Positions 11,061 to 21,667 of a stretch of 64,000 nt of DNA are shown here, piece by piece. The notes under the pieces were generated by a model. That model searched no databases, had not been told where the DNA came from, and worked only from the letters and a program-made list of their open reading frames with translations. The first letter of the stretch is position 1. Every line of letters starts with the position of its first letter. Position numbers and translations under genes: made by a program. Source of the DNA: Romanomermis culicivorax (lineage: Eukaryota; Nematoda; Enoplea; Mermithida; Mermithidae); the NCBI GenBank assembly GCA_963922205.1, contig CAWUHX010000062.1, positions 496,001-560,000 on the forward strand. Direction: 5' to 3'.

Positions 11061-13109
11061 CTCAAAATCCAAAAGGTCAAATATCTGCTCAAAATCATAT
11101 CACTGCTATTAGATCAATGCTGAAAATATTCTTTAATGCTATGTGTGACAAAGTTGCGGAAGAAATTCCTGAAAAGGAACAAGTGAGCACTTTAAGCCAA
11201 ATTGAAGAAACTGAAGTCGGGAGATTAGATTGGCTGCTTCAAACTGGCCCGAACCAACTTAAAAATTGTAAGATTGTGATTTTGGAGCTGGGTGAACTGA
11301 TCTTACTAGTCACTGCAGCTTCCATCGCTCAATTGTCAACAATAAGTTGCTGAACAAATTTTTCCTGAACTGCATGCACAAAACGTATAAACTGAAGGCA
11401 TGAGGAGCCGAATGAGTAATACTCATACGCACACCTACCAAATCTCAAAGTACAGTAATTACCTTGCAATGGTTTACTACATGCGATGGGGTACATACCT
11501 GCAGTTGGCTTTCAACAATAGACACAAAATTACAAAATGGCATTAAATCAGCAGAAACACAATAACATCAGCGATGGACAATGCTCACCTTAATTCATCA
11601 ACAACATGTTACATTCCAATGAAATTATTTCTGTTGTAAAACACATGTCTGTGGCTGTTTCGTCTCTGCATATGCACTTTCAAATGCTGCACCCAACTTT
11701 AACCTACCCAACCATGAAGCAGCAGTGCCAAACAAATGCCTGCCTCATCACTGGGACAAACAAAAACTGAAATAGGCATTGAACCATATGACTGAATATG
11801 CCTTCTTTACACTCTTCAGTGGTAAGTGAAGGCCTTCTATATGCTTTGTCACGTGCTGATCAATTTTGCCCAACAGCACATGATTTACATCACGTTGATA
11901 CTTTATGTTTTTCGCCACTTTTTATTTGACAGTTACTTACATTTATTTTGTTTTGTTCATTTTGCTTTACATGTGTCATTTTGTTGCCTTTTGTTGTTTT
12001 TTCCATTCCACACGTAGCCTACAGTGTGACCCCTTTATTTAGAATTTCCGCTAGATAAGCTCTACGAGCTCATGAACATAATCGGAGCATCAGGTGCACC
12101 TCTTATCAGTAAAAACTAGCGACCATTTGCAACGCCAAATGACTAGTTTGGAAGTTCTCATTAAAAAATGTTTATATGTTTAGCATGGGAGTGAAAGTCA
12201 GTCCCAATGCCTAATGTATTCGAACTCGAAAATGTCTATGTGACCATAGGCATCTTCTGCACTGATTTCTGCTGCAAAAGTTAGCTTGAACATCATAAGC
12301 TCCACCCAGTCCATACTATAGGCCTACGAGGTCCTTAAAAGGACCTGTTTTGTTAGTTTTACGCTCATTCTCTGGGTTTTTCAGCTCACCTCCGAACTTA
12401 TACTTAATCTGTGTCCACCATCATTTATATTAAATAATAAATTTGAATATTCACATTTGACTTGTGCTTCCACGCTGAATTTACATATTCACTGCATCCA
12501 TTGCATCCGCTGCCCCGCCCATACAAAGAAAGAATACCCGTCACCCCTTAGCCCCTGGTCTACCCCCCTGTATGATACTAGAGCACCTCCTGAGTCACCT
12601 ACCCCCGGACCAAGTGGATCATTTACCCCCATTTGCTGACCGTCATCCACATCCACAGGGACCAGCCGCCCTTGTGCCAAATTGTACTTGAGAACATTAC
12701 TAGGTAAGTCTTCTCAGGGGATTATTGTTGTTGAGCCTGTTTGTGGAATTGGAGACATGGGTGGGATTTTCTCCATCACGAGTCACAGCGTCCTGCTCAG
12801 GACTTGAGGAGTTTCCGGGTGAGGTATCCTTGCACCCAGAGTCTCATCTGGCCATATACCCAGCCACCTTACAGTCATAACATATCATAGGTGCATTCTC
12901 TCAAATGCTGAAACAAGGTACAGTAATTTTAAAAAGTTCTTCAAATCCCGGGGGATTGGATACATTGACATCATCAGCATATTCCTAGTGAAGAAAAGTA
13001 ACATAAAATTTAATCAATTTTGTTGCCTGGCATAGTTTTAAGTTACCGTAGTTACTTTTGGTGAGGCAATAGAAGAATGCTGCCAATTCCAAACACTGAC
13101 ATATAAAGC
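11061..13109. other. Unassigned intergenic DNA upstream of the channel gene
   Basis: Balanced to AT-rich, apparently unique sequence. Short open frames at 11117-11353 and 12457-12639 (Pro/Ser-rich) resemble nothing I recognise. A small hairpin, AGGTCCTT-AA-AAGGACCT, lies near 12330. The stretch could hold an old retroelement remnant or upstream regulatory DNA of the gene starting at 13110, but I cannot show either. Confidence 0.4.
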
Positions 13110-13469
13110 ATGGTATCACTCAGCGGAATTGGTCGTGGTAGCAATATTAACATATTTAAAAATAAACTATCAAACAAGCATTTAAAGTTGAGCCGATGCT
13201 GTCATTGCCTACTAGTATCGACACTTATCTTGTTTAGTCTAGCCATCACTGCCGGAAACATCAAGCTCTATTTCAGTAACGCCATCAAAAATAAAATAAT
13301 TACCAATGTGGTAAAGCAACTAGAATTCCCGTCAATTACCATTTGTAATCAGTTGATAGCCAAACGTGTACCTACGTGCGAGATTCCAGCTTCCGGCTAT
13401 TTTTGGCGGTATTTTTCTCTATCGCCCAAGCTGGAAGGCGGCTTTTGGAGCAAAAAATTTGCCGACGAA
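13110..13469 (+). CDS. DEG/ENaC exon 1: N-terminus, TM1, FPSITICN
   Basis: 120 codons from ATG to GACGAA, followed by a perfect donor GTAAGT at 13470. It carries the cytosolic N-terminus, TM1 (HCLLVSTLILFSLAITAG) and the diagnostic FPSITICN. The usual N-terminal His-Gly gating motif is not evident, so an upstream exon cannot be excluded. Confidence 0.85.
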
Positions 13470-16400
13470 GTAAGTCATTTGAATTTTTTTTCAAGATAAA
13501 TGTTAGCTCTATTGCAAAACTGTGCATTCCTCGTACCCATTTCGACGATTATAAACCAAAATTTTCAATTTGTGGACAGAAAATGTGAAACAACATGCGA
13601 AAGTTTGGTGAAATGCTATTGCAGCCATCACAATGGGGGGGGGGGTTGAGTTATATTTGAGAATAAGTCGAGGCGTGGCAAGGAGAAAGGGATGGACTTT
13701 AATGCAAAAGATGGACTTTAATGCAAAAACCTTTGGTTTCCTAATTTGAATTCTCGATGCTTAACCAAAAGAGGGGACGTTTCTCCTATACAAATTTTAC
13801 ATGATAAACTGAAGAACTTACCCAACAATGGGAACAATTAGGAAAAATGGGCGGAGTTAAACAATGATGGATCCTAAAGGCACACTTAGCCCTGACTAAT
13901 ACGAAATATATATAATAACAAGAATGAACGCAGCTCAACTGCATGTGTACCGAATTTGTGCTACAGTAAGACACTTTGAAATGGTCCATTTTACCTGACA
14001 TACATGTTGTGACATACATGCCCTTTCAAAAAATGTGCCCGCATTAATATGTTCACACATGCGACATATGTGTTGCAGTGTGTTTTCCACCGATTTTCGT
14101 TATTTTGTCAAAGCACGTATGAGGCCCGCAGGTACCAAGTGGAGTGAGCAATGCGAACCATCAGCAGCCGTCTTACTGTAGCACACGTCGGTATGCGTTG
14201 CCCTGATCTCTCTCTATTATTATTATTATTTTTATTATTGTTACATGTTTGTGTACTAAACGTGCGCTCCATCGGCCACTACTATATTCGCCACTCGTGG
14301 CCTCCCACCAGGCAGCCTTTCTTTTTCTCGTCCTAGTGCATGGGAGTTAATCATTTATTTTTCTCGCCCGTTTCCATTTTGTACGTAAGCGTTCTTTGTT
14401 TATGCATAATATAAAGGTAGAAAATTCTCTCCTTTCTGTTTCACGCAATTAGGGAGACAATTAAGGAAAGCACCTATTCCTTAATTGATGGGATATTAGT
14501 GTCAGGTTTAAGTACAAGTAATTAAGTTCATCGGGTAAACGTGGGCGTGGGAAACACATACATTAAGGACGAACCCTGGAATCCCAATCCTGCCTGTGAC
14601 TCATCAGCGCCCGACTCAACAAGAAATACAACATATGCTATGACATACAGTGTGACATTTTCCACATCGGTACTGTTTTTCAATGTCAGAAAGAAAGTCT
14701 GTTGCCATTGTCGGTCTTTCCGTATTTTCAGCAAGCACGCAAATAGTACCAAAAGTTACGCTTTTCATCCACTAAAGTGAAAAAGCGAACTGTATGTCAT
14801 GTGCATGTTGCTCATATGTTGTACTCATTTCTTAATTAACATACATATGTCGCTTATATGTTGTGACGTGTATGTATTTTAGTGTATTTCCACCAATTTG
14901 TTGTTCATTCATATTTTTTGTCGATTTTTTGAAGAGGCCCGCAGGTATAAAGTGGAGTGAGCGACACAGACCATAGAGAGACGTCTTACTGTAGGGCATA
15001 TCGGCACGCGTGTGTTAGGGCTCTCTCACTATTGTTGTTGTTATAAAATTGTTATATGTATTGCATACTCGCCTGTTTCTTTGTGCGCCCGTCATTTTTG
15101 GGCTATTTTCCTTAGCACAATGGAGTGATTATATTCTTGACTGTCGAAATTTGTATTAGTAAGTTTTTCTTTGTGATTGGTAAAATTGGAGGAAATTCTC
15201 CTCATCTCTTTATATTTAATTGCAAGATGGACTAAGGGATCAGTTTTCCTTAGTCTGTGGGTAATTATTGTCGGGTATAAGTACATTAATTAAGTATTTA
15301 ATCGGGTAAGCGTGGCTGTTGGAAATACGTGCATTAAGGACGAATTCTGGAATCCCACTCCTGCCTCCTCTTTAAAAACCCCTGACCAAAATCAAATATA
15401 ACATATGTCAGGTATATGTTATCTCACCGTGTGAATCATCCTTAATTCTTGGCTCCTGTGTACCATACCAATTTATAACATGACAATAAATGTCAATTTT
15501 TGTTTAGTTTGCCAAATTTTGTCCATGCCCTAAAAATTACGACAAGCGTACGGTGGGGTTAGTATTGGAGAATTTAAAAAACGCCGACTTCTTCAAAGTT
15601 GTCAAAGAATACTGTCCATCTATTGATGATCAATTCGTCTTTTGCCAACTGTTTGGTAACCCGTCAAACTGCAGCGACCTATTCTCCCAAGTCATGTCTG
15701 ACATTGGATTGTGCGTAAATTTTAATGGAATGGATTTTGCACCCATTGCCAGCCACGCCTCTGATTTGGGTAAAAATTAAAATTTTCTTAATCTTGACCT
15801 AATTTCTTCAATTGTGCAATTTTTCTAGGAAAATTTGGAAGCTTTTTTAGTGCTTCAAAAGTTGGCGGGATAAAGGTTAATCGATCAAACATTCATTCCC
15901 TATTGACCATTGCTTTGAAAGTGAACAAGAAAGATTATTGCGGCAATTTGCGGAAATGGACTGGCGATGGATTCCATTACTCTGTTCATCAGCCAACCAA
16001 ACCCATACCTCTATATCTATTCAGCCACTTTCAGCTGAAGTTGCATGCTGGGTATATTTTCGATGTAGGAATCAAGGTAACGAACATCATTCGCCATACA
16101 GCCCACTTTGGTCGTTGCGTCAATAGATACTTAATGTTGCCGGGAATAGGTAGTTCGGGAATACCGTTCGATAAATCCATTTGCTTGGTTAGTTGCCTGG
16201 CAAAAGTGGTATATATTGAATGCCGCTGTTTCACCAGAACCATCGAGTCACTGGATTCAGTGTTCAGCACTGAAAATGTTGATTTAGATTACATAAATAT
16301 GTCTACACCTTGGTGTAGGACGAGCCCGGAAATGGATGCCTGCGACTCGAAGCACATTATGTTAGCACATGCCGACGAATTCATGTCTGCAACTTGCCCC

Positions 16401-16688
16401 AAATGCCTGCCTGTTTGCATAGAAACGGAATATTCCATGATGGTAAGCAGCAAGAAGCTAAGGCGTGCGCCACATTACATGCAAATTGACACTAATGTCG
16501 ATGACCTAATTGTCGCCAATTTTTTCGCTGATTCTTCCCTGGTCACTACTGTTTATGAAAATCCAGCTTTCACCACTGAGGATTTTGTTATCTATATTGG
16601 GAGCGTATTCAGTTTGTTTTTTGGTATATCTTATATTGCCATTTTGGAAGCAGTATTTAGATTTTTTATGTACATCAGGGGACTTTAG
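13110..16688 (+). CDS. DEG/ENaC (amiloride-sensitive) sodium channel subunit, possibly frameshifted
   Basis: Spliced gene of roughly 530 residues in four blocks: 13110-13469, about 13496-13607, 15508-15769 and 15829-16688. The product should be a two-pass plasma-membrane cation channel subunit acting as a trimer, with a large cysteine-rich extracellular loop. Visible signatures: TM1 at about residues 30-55; the post-TM1 motif FPSITICN (73-80; family FPAVTICN); GLCVNFN (family GLCYTFN); the cysteine cluster C-x3-C-x8-C-x-C; CLPVCIETEY (family CLPxC...Y); and TM2 ending SLFFGISYIAILE with the G-I-S selectivity-filter position. The TM2-distal tail is only about ten residues. Block 2 needs a one-base correction in the run AAAA at 13580-13583 to stay in frame. 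The gene is therefore either a recent pseudogene or carries a sequence error. The subfamily cannot be told from this sequence alone. Confidence 0.88.
13496..13607 (+). CDS. DEG/ENaC block 2 with apparent one-base frameshift
   Basis: Reading from ATA at 13496 gives about 29 codons (INVSSIAKLCIPRTHFDDYK, then PKFSICGQ) and a stop at 13586. If one A of the run at 13580-13583 is discounted, the frame continues as KCETTCESL, a typical cysteine-rich channel segment. It then reaches a phase-0 donor GTGAAA at 13608 that joins in frame to 15508. The gap to exon 1 (13470-13495) is only 26 nt although it starts GTAAGT and ends TTTCAAG. Without an intron, a one-base insertion in the T8 run would also keep the frame open. 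Confidence 0.6.
14072..14632 (+). mobile_element. TIR element family A, copy 1 (MITE-like)
   Basis: About 561 bp. It starts (T)GTTGCAGTGTGTTTTCC and ends AAATACAAC, so the termini form a short inverted repeat of the type TGTTGTA...TACAACA. ATATG flanks both sides as a probable 5-bp target duplication. The interior shares, with four other copies, CCCGCAGGTA-CAAGTGGAG, GTCTTACTGTAG, AGGGAGACAATTAAGGAA and ACATTAAGGACGAA. There is no coding capacity. Confidence 0.85.
14860..15402 (+). mobile_element. TIR element family A, copy 2 (MITE-like)
   Basis: Same family and orientation as the copy 230 bp upstream: GTTGTGACGTGTATGT... to ...CAAATATAAC, again flanked by ATATG. It carries GCCCGCAGGTATAAAGTGGAG, GTCTTACTGTAG, and GGTAAGCGTGGCTGTTGGAAA near the right end. 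Confidence 0.82.
15508..15769 (+). CDS. DEG/ENaC exon 3: GLCVNFN segment
   Basis: Acceptor TTTGTTTAG at 15507; the donor GGTAAAAATT leaves phase 1. It encodes FAKFCPCPKNYDKRTV at the start and DIGLCVNFNGMDFAPIAS near the end. GLC-[VY]-x-FN is a DEG/ENaC hallmark of the extracellular loop. Confidence 0.85.
15829..16688 (+). CDS. DEG/ENaC exon 4: cysteine-rich loop, TM2, stop
   Basis: Acceptor TTTTTCTAG at 15828, phase 1, running to TAG at 16686-16688. It carries the conserved Cys ladder (GRCVNRY, ICLVSCLAKVVYIECRCF, WCRTS, CPKCLPVC), the segment YSMMVSSKKL after the CLPxC motif, and TM2 (FVIYIGSVFSLFFGISYIAI). Internal GTAA words at 16078 and 16443 are read through, because the family motifs continue across them. 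Confidence 0.88.
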
Positions 16689-16984
16689 AATGCTAAACGG
16701 TGGAATATGATGTAATTGTTGCTGATTTTTCAGATAATAAATTTTGGAATCAGTGTTTGTTGACCCTAATGCAAAGCCAAAGTGTATTACACTTTTCCAC
16801 ATTTCCTGCAGAATTATGAAAAACTGATCTTTTTCCAGAATTTTGCAGATGGACCTCTACCCAGGCTTTTTAGGATTATACAGTCATATAAGTGGCCATG
16901 TTATATAATGAACACTCATTTGGGAGCTCTCACCATATAGTAGAGGCGACGTTTCGCAGGCTAGCTCAGGACCTTTTTGATTTT
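16689..16984. other. 3' flank of the channel gene
   Basis: A likely 3' UTR with AATAAA at about 16736-16741, then spacer. No further gene is seen. Confidence 0.45.
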
Positions 16985-17170
16985 GTTGAGAGTGGCCAAA
17001 GCAGCCACCTCAACTACGAATTGTTGCAAAAAGAGAGCGCCTTTCCTGCTGCTCGGTTGGTTCAGTTGGTTAGAGCGTGCGGACGGTAGCCGCAAGGTCC
17101 TGGGTTCAAGTCTCAGACCGAGCCTAACTTTTACTGAAGCCCGAGTGGTGGGAAAAGGTTGTCACAACAA
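16985..17170 (+). mobile_element. Composite tRNA-like element, copy 1
   Basis: A 5' module of about 65 bp precedes a 73-nt tRNA-like cloverleaf and a short 3' module (CTAACTTTTACTGAAGCCC, GTGGTGGGAA). The same three modules occur inverted at 27925-28115, with high identity across all of them. The 5' module starts with a hairpin: GTTGAGAGTGGC, loop CAAAGCA, GCCACCTCAAC. An internal pol III promoter suggests a SINE, but the upstream module is unusual for a simple tRNA SINE. Confidence 0.75.
17051..17123 (+). tRNA. tRNA-like cloverleaf, loop ACGGTAG (would-be anticodon GGT)
   Basis: All four helices pair. Acceptor GCTCGGT/ACCGAGC is perfect, D stem GTTC/GAGC has one G-U, anticodon stem TGCGG/CCGCA is perfect, and T stem CTGGG/CTCAG has one G-U with loop TTCAAGT. 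The 7-nt anticodon loop ACGGTAG has C instead of the invariant U33, and GGU is not a normal eukaryotic tRNA-Thr anticodon. I read it as the tRNA module of a repeat, not a working tRNA. Confidence 0.4.
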
Positions 17171-18594
17171 TTACATTCAGCAAAAAATAAAATGAGCCCA
17201 CCTCCTCATCCAGGGCACCCTACCACTAAGATGCTATCTGGGCTGTGTGGAACCTAGAATGAAGTGCTTCAAGCTTGCCTACTTTTGTGTTTTGAATAAG
17301 AAAAGAATAAAATAGATTAATCTTAAGATACTTTGTGAATATTCAAATGGAATACTGGGTTGGGAATAGCTAAATTCAATTAGGCTGGATAACGCAATAT
17401 ATAATAGTGGGTGTACTGAATAAAAAATGATATTATGAATGACTATGTAAAATAAGGCCCCTTATATACAATCATGGAAAATCACGGAATATTCTAGAAC
17501 ATTGTAGAATATGCATTAACAGAATATTATCCAATGCTATGCTAGCTTCTGGATTTTTTCCAAGAAAATGCAGTACATGTAATGTACCTGCACATCATGT
17601 TACGTGATCATACTGTAAGATGTGTGTCACTTAGATTCATATATCCACCCTGAAAAGATGAAAAGGAGTCTGCCTAGGTTATATGGGCTTGTACAGAGGG
17701 TACCTAAAAGATACCCATGTACAAAACATGTACATGAAATTTTACCATCTTAACTGTGTGTGGGGTGATACGGGGTGTATAGAAAGTATAGCCAATGACC
17801 CAAATTTTTATAATGCGCAGGGTGATACAGGGGGGTGTAGAAAGTATGGTCAATGATGTAATATAATACAAATTTCATTGAGTGTGCTGGAAAATACACA
17901 GGGTGTACAAAGAACGCCCGAAACTCCAGTGTCTGAAATTTGGCTTCAATGTAGAAAGTACATCCAAAGCTTCAATAACTAAAACTCAGCTTCCATGTAC
18001 AAAATACGCCTCCTGAAGCTTTAACATGTAAAATTCGACTTCCATGCTGGAAGTAGGCCCTAATCTTCGATGGGTACATTCTGACCTCAACGTTCCTTGA
18101 TTGGCTCAGATGTTGAAATTGATGACTCAATTTCTCCCAAAAAAATTGAAAAAACGCCTGAGGGTCCTAGAATCTAATGATTTAACAGTTTTAGTCATTT
18201 TTTATAGAATGTTTACAACAAATTTTGGTGTGTCACACATTTTTTACATATTTGGGACATATTTTTCGATGATTCTATATGCTTAAAGACTGTCTTTGGG
18301 ACACGTTTTTCACTGTTTGGGATACAATTTTCCATGCATTTTGTAAAGAATCACGTCCCGAGACAGTGAAAAAGGTAAAACTACATGTTAAAATTTAAAA
18401 CCATTCTGGGATTTTTCCATTGATTTTCCCATTGTTGAATCAAAACTAGTGAATCAAGCTCAAATCCCTGAGGCATCAATATCAAAAATCTTGAGTGCAA
18501 TTTACTCAATTGAGTGATTAGTTAACTTACTCTAGAAATATATAGTTATTGCTTTGCGTTAGGCAGCTGTGGGGTAAAGATGGTGCAACTGACA
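17171..18594. other. Intergenic DNA with degenerate dispersed repeats
   Basis: 17460-17640 is related to 27350-27475 (ACAGAATATT, GTACCTGCACATCAT, GTGATCATACTGTAAGA). 17745-17850 has a twofold repeat of GGGGTGATACGGGGTGTATAGAAAGTAT. 17930-18060 has a degenerate repeat of about 45 bp (AAATTTGGCTTC, AAACTCAGCTTCCATGTA, AAATTCGACTTCCATG). No gene is recognised. Confidence 0.5.
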
Positions 18595-18613
18595 TTTGGG
18601 TTTATATAAAGGT

Positions 18614-19186
18614 GTTGTATTCGTAGGTTTGGTGGGGGCGATGAATCGTGGGCAGGATTGGGATTCCGAGGTTGCGTCCTTAATGTACGTGTTTCCCACA
18701 CCCACGTTTACCCGATAGCCTAATTACTTGTAATTAAACCCCGACGCTAATTATCCCACCAATTAAGGAAAAGTCTAATTTCCTTAATTGTCTCCCTTAA
18801 CACGTAAGATCAAAAGGCGAGAGTTTTCTACCTTTTTATATTACGCAATAAAAACAAGAAAAGACACTTACGTACACAATGCGAAAATGGGCGAGAATAA
18901 TAAAAGGATCTACTCCCACGCACTGGGACAAAACGAGAAAAGAGTTGCATGGTGGGAGGCGGCTAATGACGAACTAGTGGTGGCCGGCGAGGCGCACAAC
19001 TAGTGTATAAAAACGAACGAAAATACAAATCAATAATAATGAGAGAGAGAGACCAGCGCACGCGTACCGACGTGCCCTACAGTAAGATGACTGCTTATGG
19101 TTCGCGTTGCTCTCTCCACTTGCCACCTGCGGGCCTCAGACGCGCTTTGACAAAACGATAAAAATCGGCGGAAAACACACTACAAC
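18614..19186 (-). mobile_element. TIR element family A, copy 3, in element C
   Basis: From GTTGTATTCG to ACACACTACAAC, inverted relative to the copies at 14 kb. AAAGG on the left and AAAGG after TACAAC on the right fit a 5-bp duplication of the site that is single in element C copy 1 (TATACAAAGGAAGC). The internal CTACAGTAAGA lies near 19078. Confidence 0.88.
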
Positions 19187-19369
19187 AAAGGAAGCTGCGA
19201 GAGTTCCGACCACAGGCTAACAAAATACAATAAACCAAAACTCTCTCACACGTTTCACCAGATATACTCCAGTACTTCACCAAATCTCAGGCAAAACACC
19301 TTCACACGTGCCTTAGGAGCTCCTACCCAAGTTTCCACTCCTATTCCTAAAAAATCTTCCTCTAGGCTC

Positions 19370-19961
19370 CATTTCCGCCCATTTTTCAGGATTTTCTCAA
19401 TAGTTCGTCAATTCTGTAGAAACGCCCATAGGTACAAATGTGCAACCATGCCCGACCTGGCACAGCATGACAGTTACTGTAGAAGATGGTTTTGGGAATT
19501 AAGAAGTGTATATTATTGATTATTCTCGTGCACCTCACCTTATATAATGTAATTAGTATTTTGCCTGTGCATAATTCTCCTTGCTTTTATGTTAGTAAGA
19601 TGTCGGCTTTTTGGAAGGGGCGATTTTTAGGTAAGTTTTATAAATAAATGCTTAATTAGAAAAGCATTTTATTCGTGTTCAAAAGTGTGTTACCTTGTCT
19701 GACTAGTTTTAGCCGGGCATTTCTTGGGCAGGTAGTATTCTTGTACTGGACTTCTTGACTCTGAGTTAGGAGTCATTCCGAAGTTTAGGGCAGGCAGAGG
19801 GAAGCACTGGCGTTAAGGTCGATCCCTGGCTATTTCTCCTGCATAACAACTCCCCTTGCCGATTTTATCCTTCTTCCTCCAACCCCACGAATCAAGGAGG
19901 CAAGATATGCATTAGAGCCGCCCCAAACACCCAAGATCAATCAAAATTTTTCGGATACAAC
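19370..19961 (+). mobile_element. TIR element family B, copy 1, in element C
   Basis: Shares most of its length with the inverted copy at 29765-30357: CCCATAGGTACAAATGTGC, TATTATTGATTATTCTCGTG, AAGTTTTATAAATAAATG, GTGTTACCTTGTCTGA, GTATTCTTGTACTGGACTTC, GGCAAGA. It ends GGATACAAC. The left 15 bp of the terminus are diverged. It shares its overall plan and terminus with family A. Confidence 0.8.
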
Positions 19962-20180
19962 ATTCACAAAACAGTACAGGCTGTATTCGGGAAACAATGC
20001 GATGTCGTCAATAAAATAATATAGCAAAATATATAACATAATGATAGACGGTGACGCTGCCATAACAATTTTCCAATAATTAAAAATAGCCAAAAATACA
20101 GTGTCATTACAAATGCATCCACCACCTGCCCACCAATGCCGGAAGCTGAACACGTGCACCCACAGTAACCTTAACATTTG

Positions 20181-20604
20181 CTATAAATTTGAGTAGGCTC
20201 TAGGATGCTGGATGAAAAAGAACACTGTTTACTTGATATTCCATAAGTGCAAGGATTTGTGCTATTTTTCAGATAACGAGTAATAGCCCAGTCGTAAGAA
20301 TTCTCCTCACGAGTGGAGGTATACAAATATTAATCAAATGGGATATAAATCATTTTGACATGAAGTTGATCTGCCATTCCTTGACATAATACCAATCTTT
20401 CACTGCTGAACCATTCTTTACAGAGTCGTTTCGTCTAAAGTTTGACTCAAATTCGGCCAATTTGTCGTGGAATGCTATTTCATGGATACTGGAAAGTTTG
20501 GCATTGATTCATGATCCATTTGTAAAGGGCAGCAATATCATGGAAATAAATTGTTTTGTCCTGAAAAAGGCTCATCACCGAAATACGCTGCAGGCAAAGG
20601 TATG
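20181..20604. other. Spacer, partly a dispersed repeat
   Basis: 20530-20604 (GCAATATCATGGAAATAAATTG, then TCCTGAAAAAGG and GCAGGCAAA) is found inverted at 29685-29755. That copy is not followed by the 20605 element and therefore marks its empty site. Confidence 0.55.
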
Positions 20605-21006
20605 CACTACCAGGCGAAACTAACCGTCTATGCCAGTCACATCCAGGACGTGTCCGGGACGCACCCAGGATGCGAAAAGCACACTCGGACAATAAAATTG
20701 ACAGGCCATGTGCTGTGTCACACAAAGCCAAAAAATTTTGCTGATGCTTCCTTCTTACCTCCCTATAGAAAGCACACATTATTTACCAGATATAAACGAA
20801 AGGTCAACTGTTGTCATACTGTAGGTCAAAACAAAGTGCATATCCACTACACATTATGAAAAAACCGTGATTGACAGTTATTGCATGAATGTTAATTACT
20901 AAGAAAGATGAAAGTTTTCTTTGTGCTGTGGAAAAAGACACGCTCCAGACACCCCCTGGACGCATTCGGGACGCAAATTTTTGAGCATTAGTTTCGCCTG
21001 GTAGTG
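20605..21006. mobile_element. TIR element D, 402 bp, termini CACTACCAGGCGAAACTAA
   Basis: A perfect 19-bp inverted terminal repeat: CACTACCAGGCGAAACTAA at the left and its complement TTAGTTTCGCCTGGTAGTG at the right. TA flanks both sides (GGTATG|CACTACC and GTAGTG|TAGCAATTTG). An empty site, inverted, is present at about 29660-29690 (CAGGCAAAACTATAGCAATT in reverse complement). A TA target suggests a Tc1/mariner-like source, although the CACTA start recalls CMC elements; no transposase is encoded. Confidence 0.85.
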
Positions 21007-21035
21007 TAGCAATTTGATGTGAGACATAAGAGTTT

Positions 21036-21563
21036 GTTGTATTTGAATTTAAATCGGGGGCTTTGAGTCACAGACAGGATTGGGATTCCAGGATTCCTCC
21101 TTAATGTACGTGTTTCCCACGCCCGCGCTTACCCAATCAACTTAATTAATTGTACACTAATTACCTCACCAATTAAGGAAAGATGTTTCCTTAATTGTCT
21201 CCCTAATTAAGTAAGAGAGACCTTTTCTAATTTTACCTTACGAAATCGAAAAACACTTACTTACAAACGAAATGGGGAGAGAAATAATAACGAGTCACTC
21301 CCACACACTGGGAAGAAAAGAGAATAATAATGTGCGTGCGGGGAGGCGGCGAGTAGATATAAGTGGCTAGCAGGGCACACGTTCAATAATGAAAAATGTA
21401 CGAATAATAAAATCACACTTAGAGAGCCAGCGCACGCGTACCGACGTGTGCTACAGTAAGACGACTGTTGATGGTCCGCGTTGCTCGCTCCACTTGCTAC
21501 CTGCGGGCCTCATGCGTGGTTTGACAAAAATGACTAAAATCGGCGGCGGAAACACACTACAAC
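21036..21563 (-). mobile_element. TIR element family A, copy 4
   Basis: GTTGTATTTG... to ...ACACACTACAAC, flanked by AGTTT on the left and, after one A, AGTTT on the right (5-bp target duplication). The interior carries GCTACAGTAAGACG and AAGGAAAGATG / TCTCCCTAATT in the inverted orientation. Confidence 0.88.
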
Positions 21564-21667
21564 AAGTTTAATTGTCGACAAGACAAAGTTTGTAGGCCCA
21601 AAATTACACCAAAAGATTATGTAAATTTATATGTGCTTCGTTTTCCCTGTACAAATAGTTGGGCTTT

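Larger units (their letters stand above)
13608..15507 (+). other. Large intron of the DEG/ENaC gene
   Basis: The intron of about 1.9 kb ends TTTTTGTTTAG at 15507. It contains a G11 tract at 13635-13645 and two direct copies of transposon family A, together more than half its length. Nothing else is recognised in it. Confidence 0.7.
18595..20180 (+). mobile_element. Dispersed element C, copy 2, with two nested insertions
   Basis: Host-element pieces are 18595-18613 (TTTGGGTTTATATAAAGG), 19187-19370, and 19962-20180. They line up in order with copy 1 at 10172-11060. A family A element (18614-19186) and a family B element (19370-19961) lie between the pieces. Copy 1 lacks both insertions. Confidence 0.75.

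Noticed and set aside
11117-11353. Small gene of 78 codons
   Set aside because: The acidic/hydrophobic protein resembles nothing I know, no splice or neighbouring coding context is seen, and it is short enough to occur by chance.
12457-12639. Pro/Ser-rich 60-codon frame
   Set aside because: The C-rich patch is open on both strands; no start context or family match.
16985-17170. Helitron terminus (hairpin near an end)
   Set aside because: No CTRR end after the hairpin and no TC start were found; the internal tRNA-like module fits a pol III element better.
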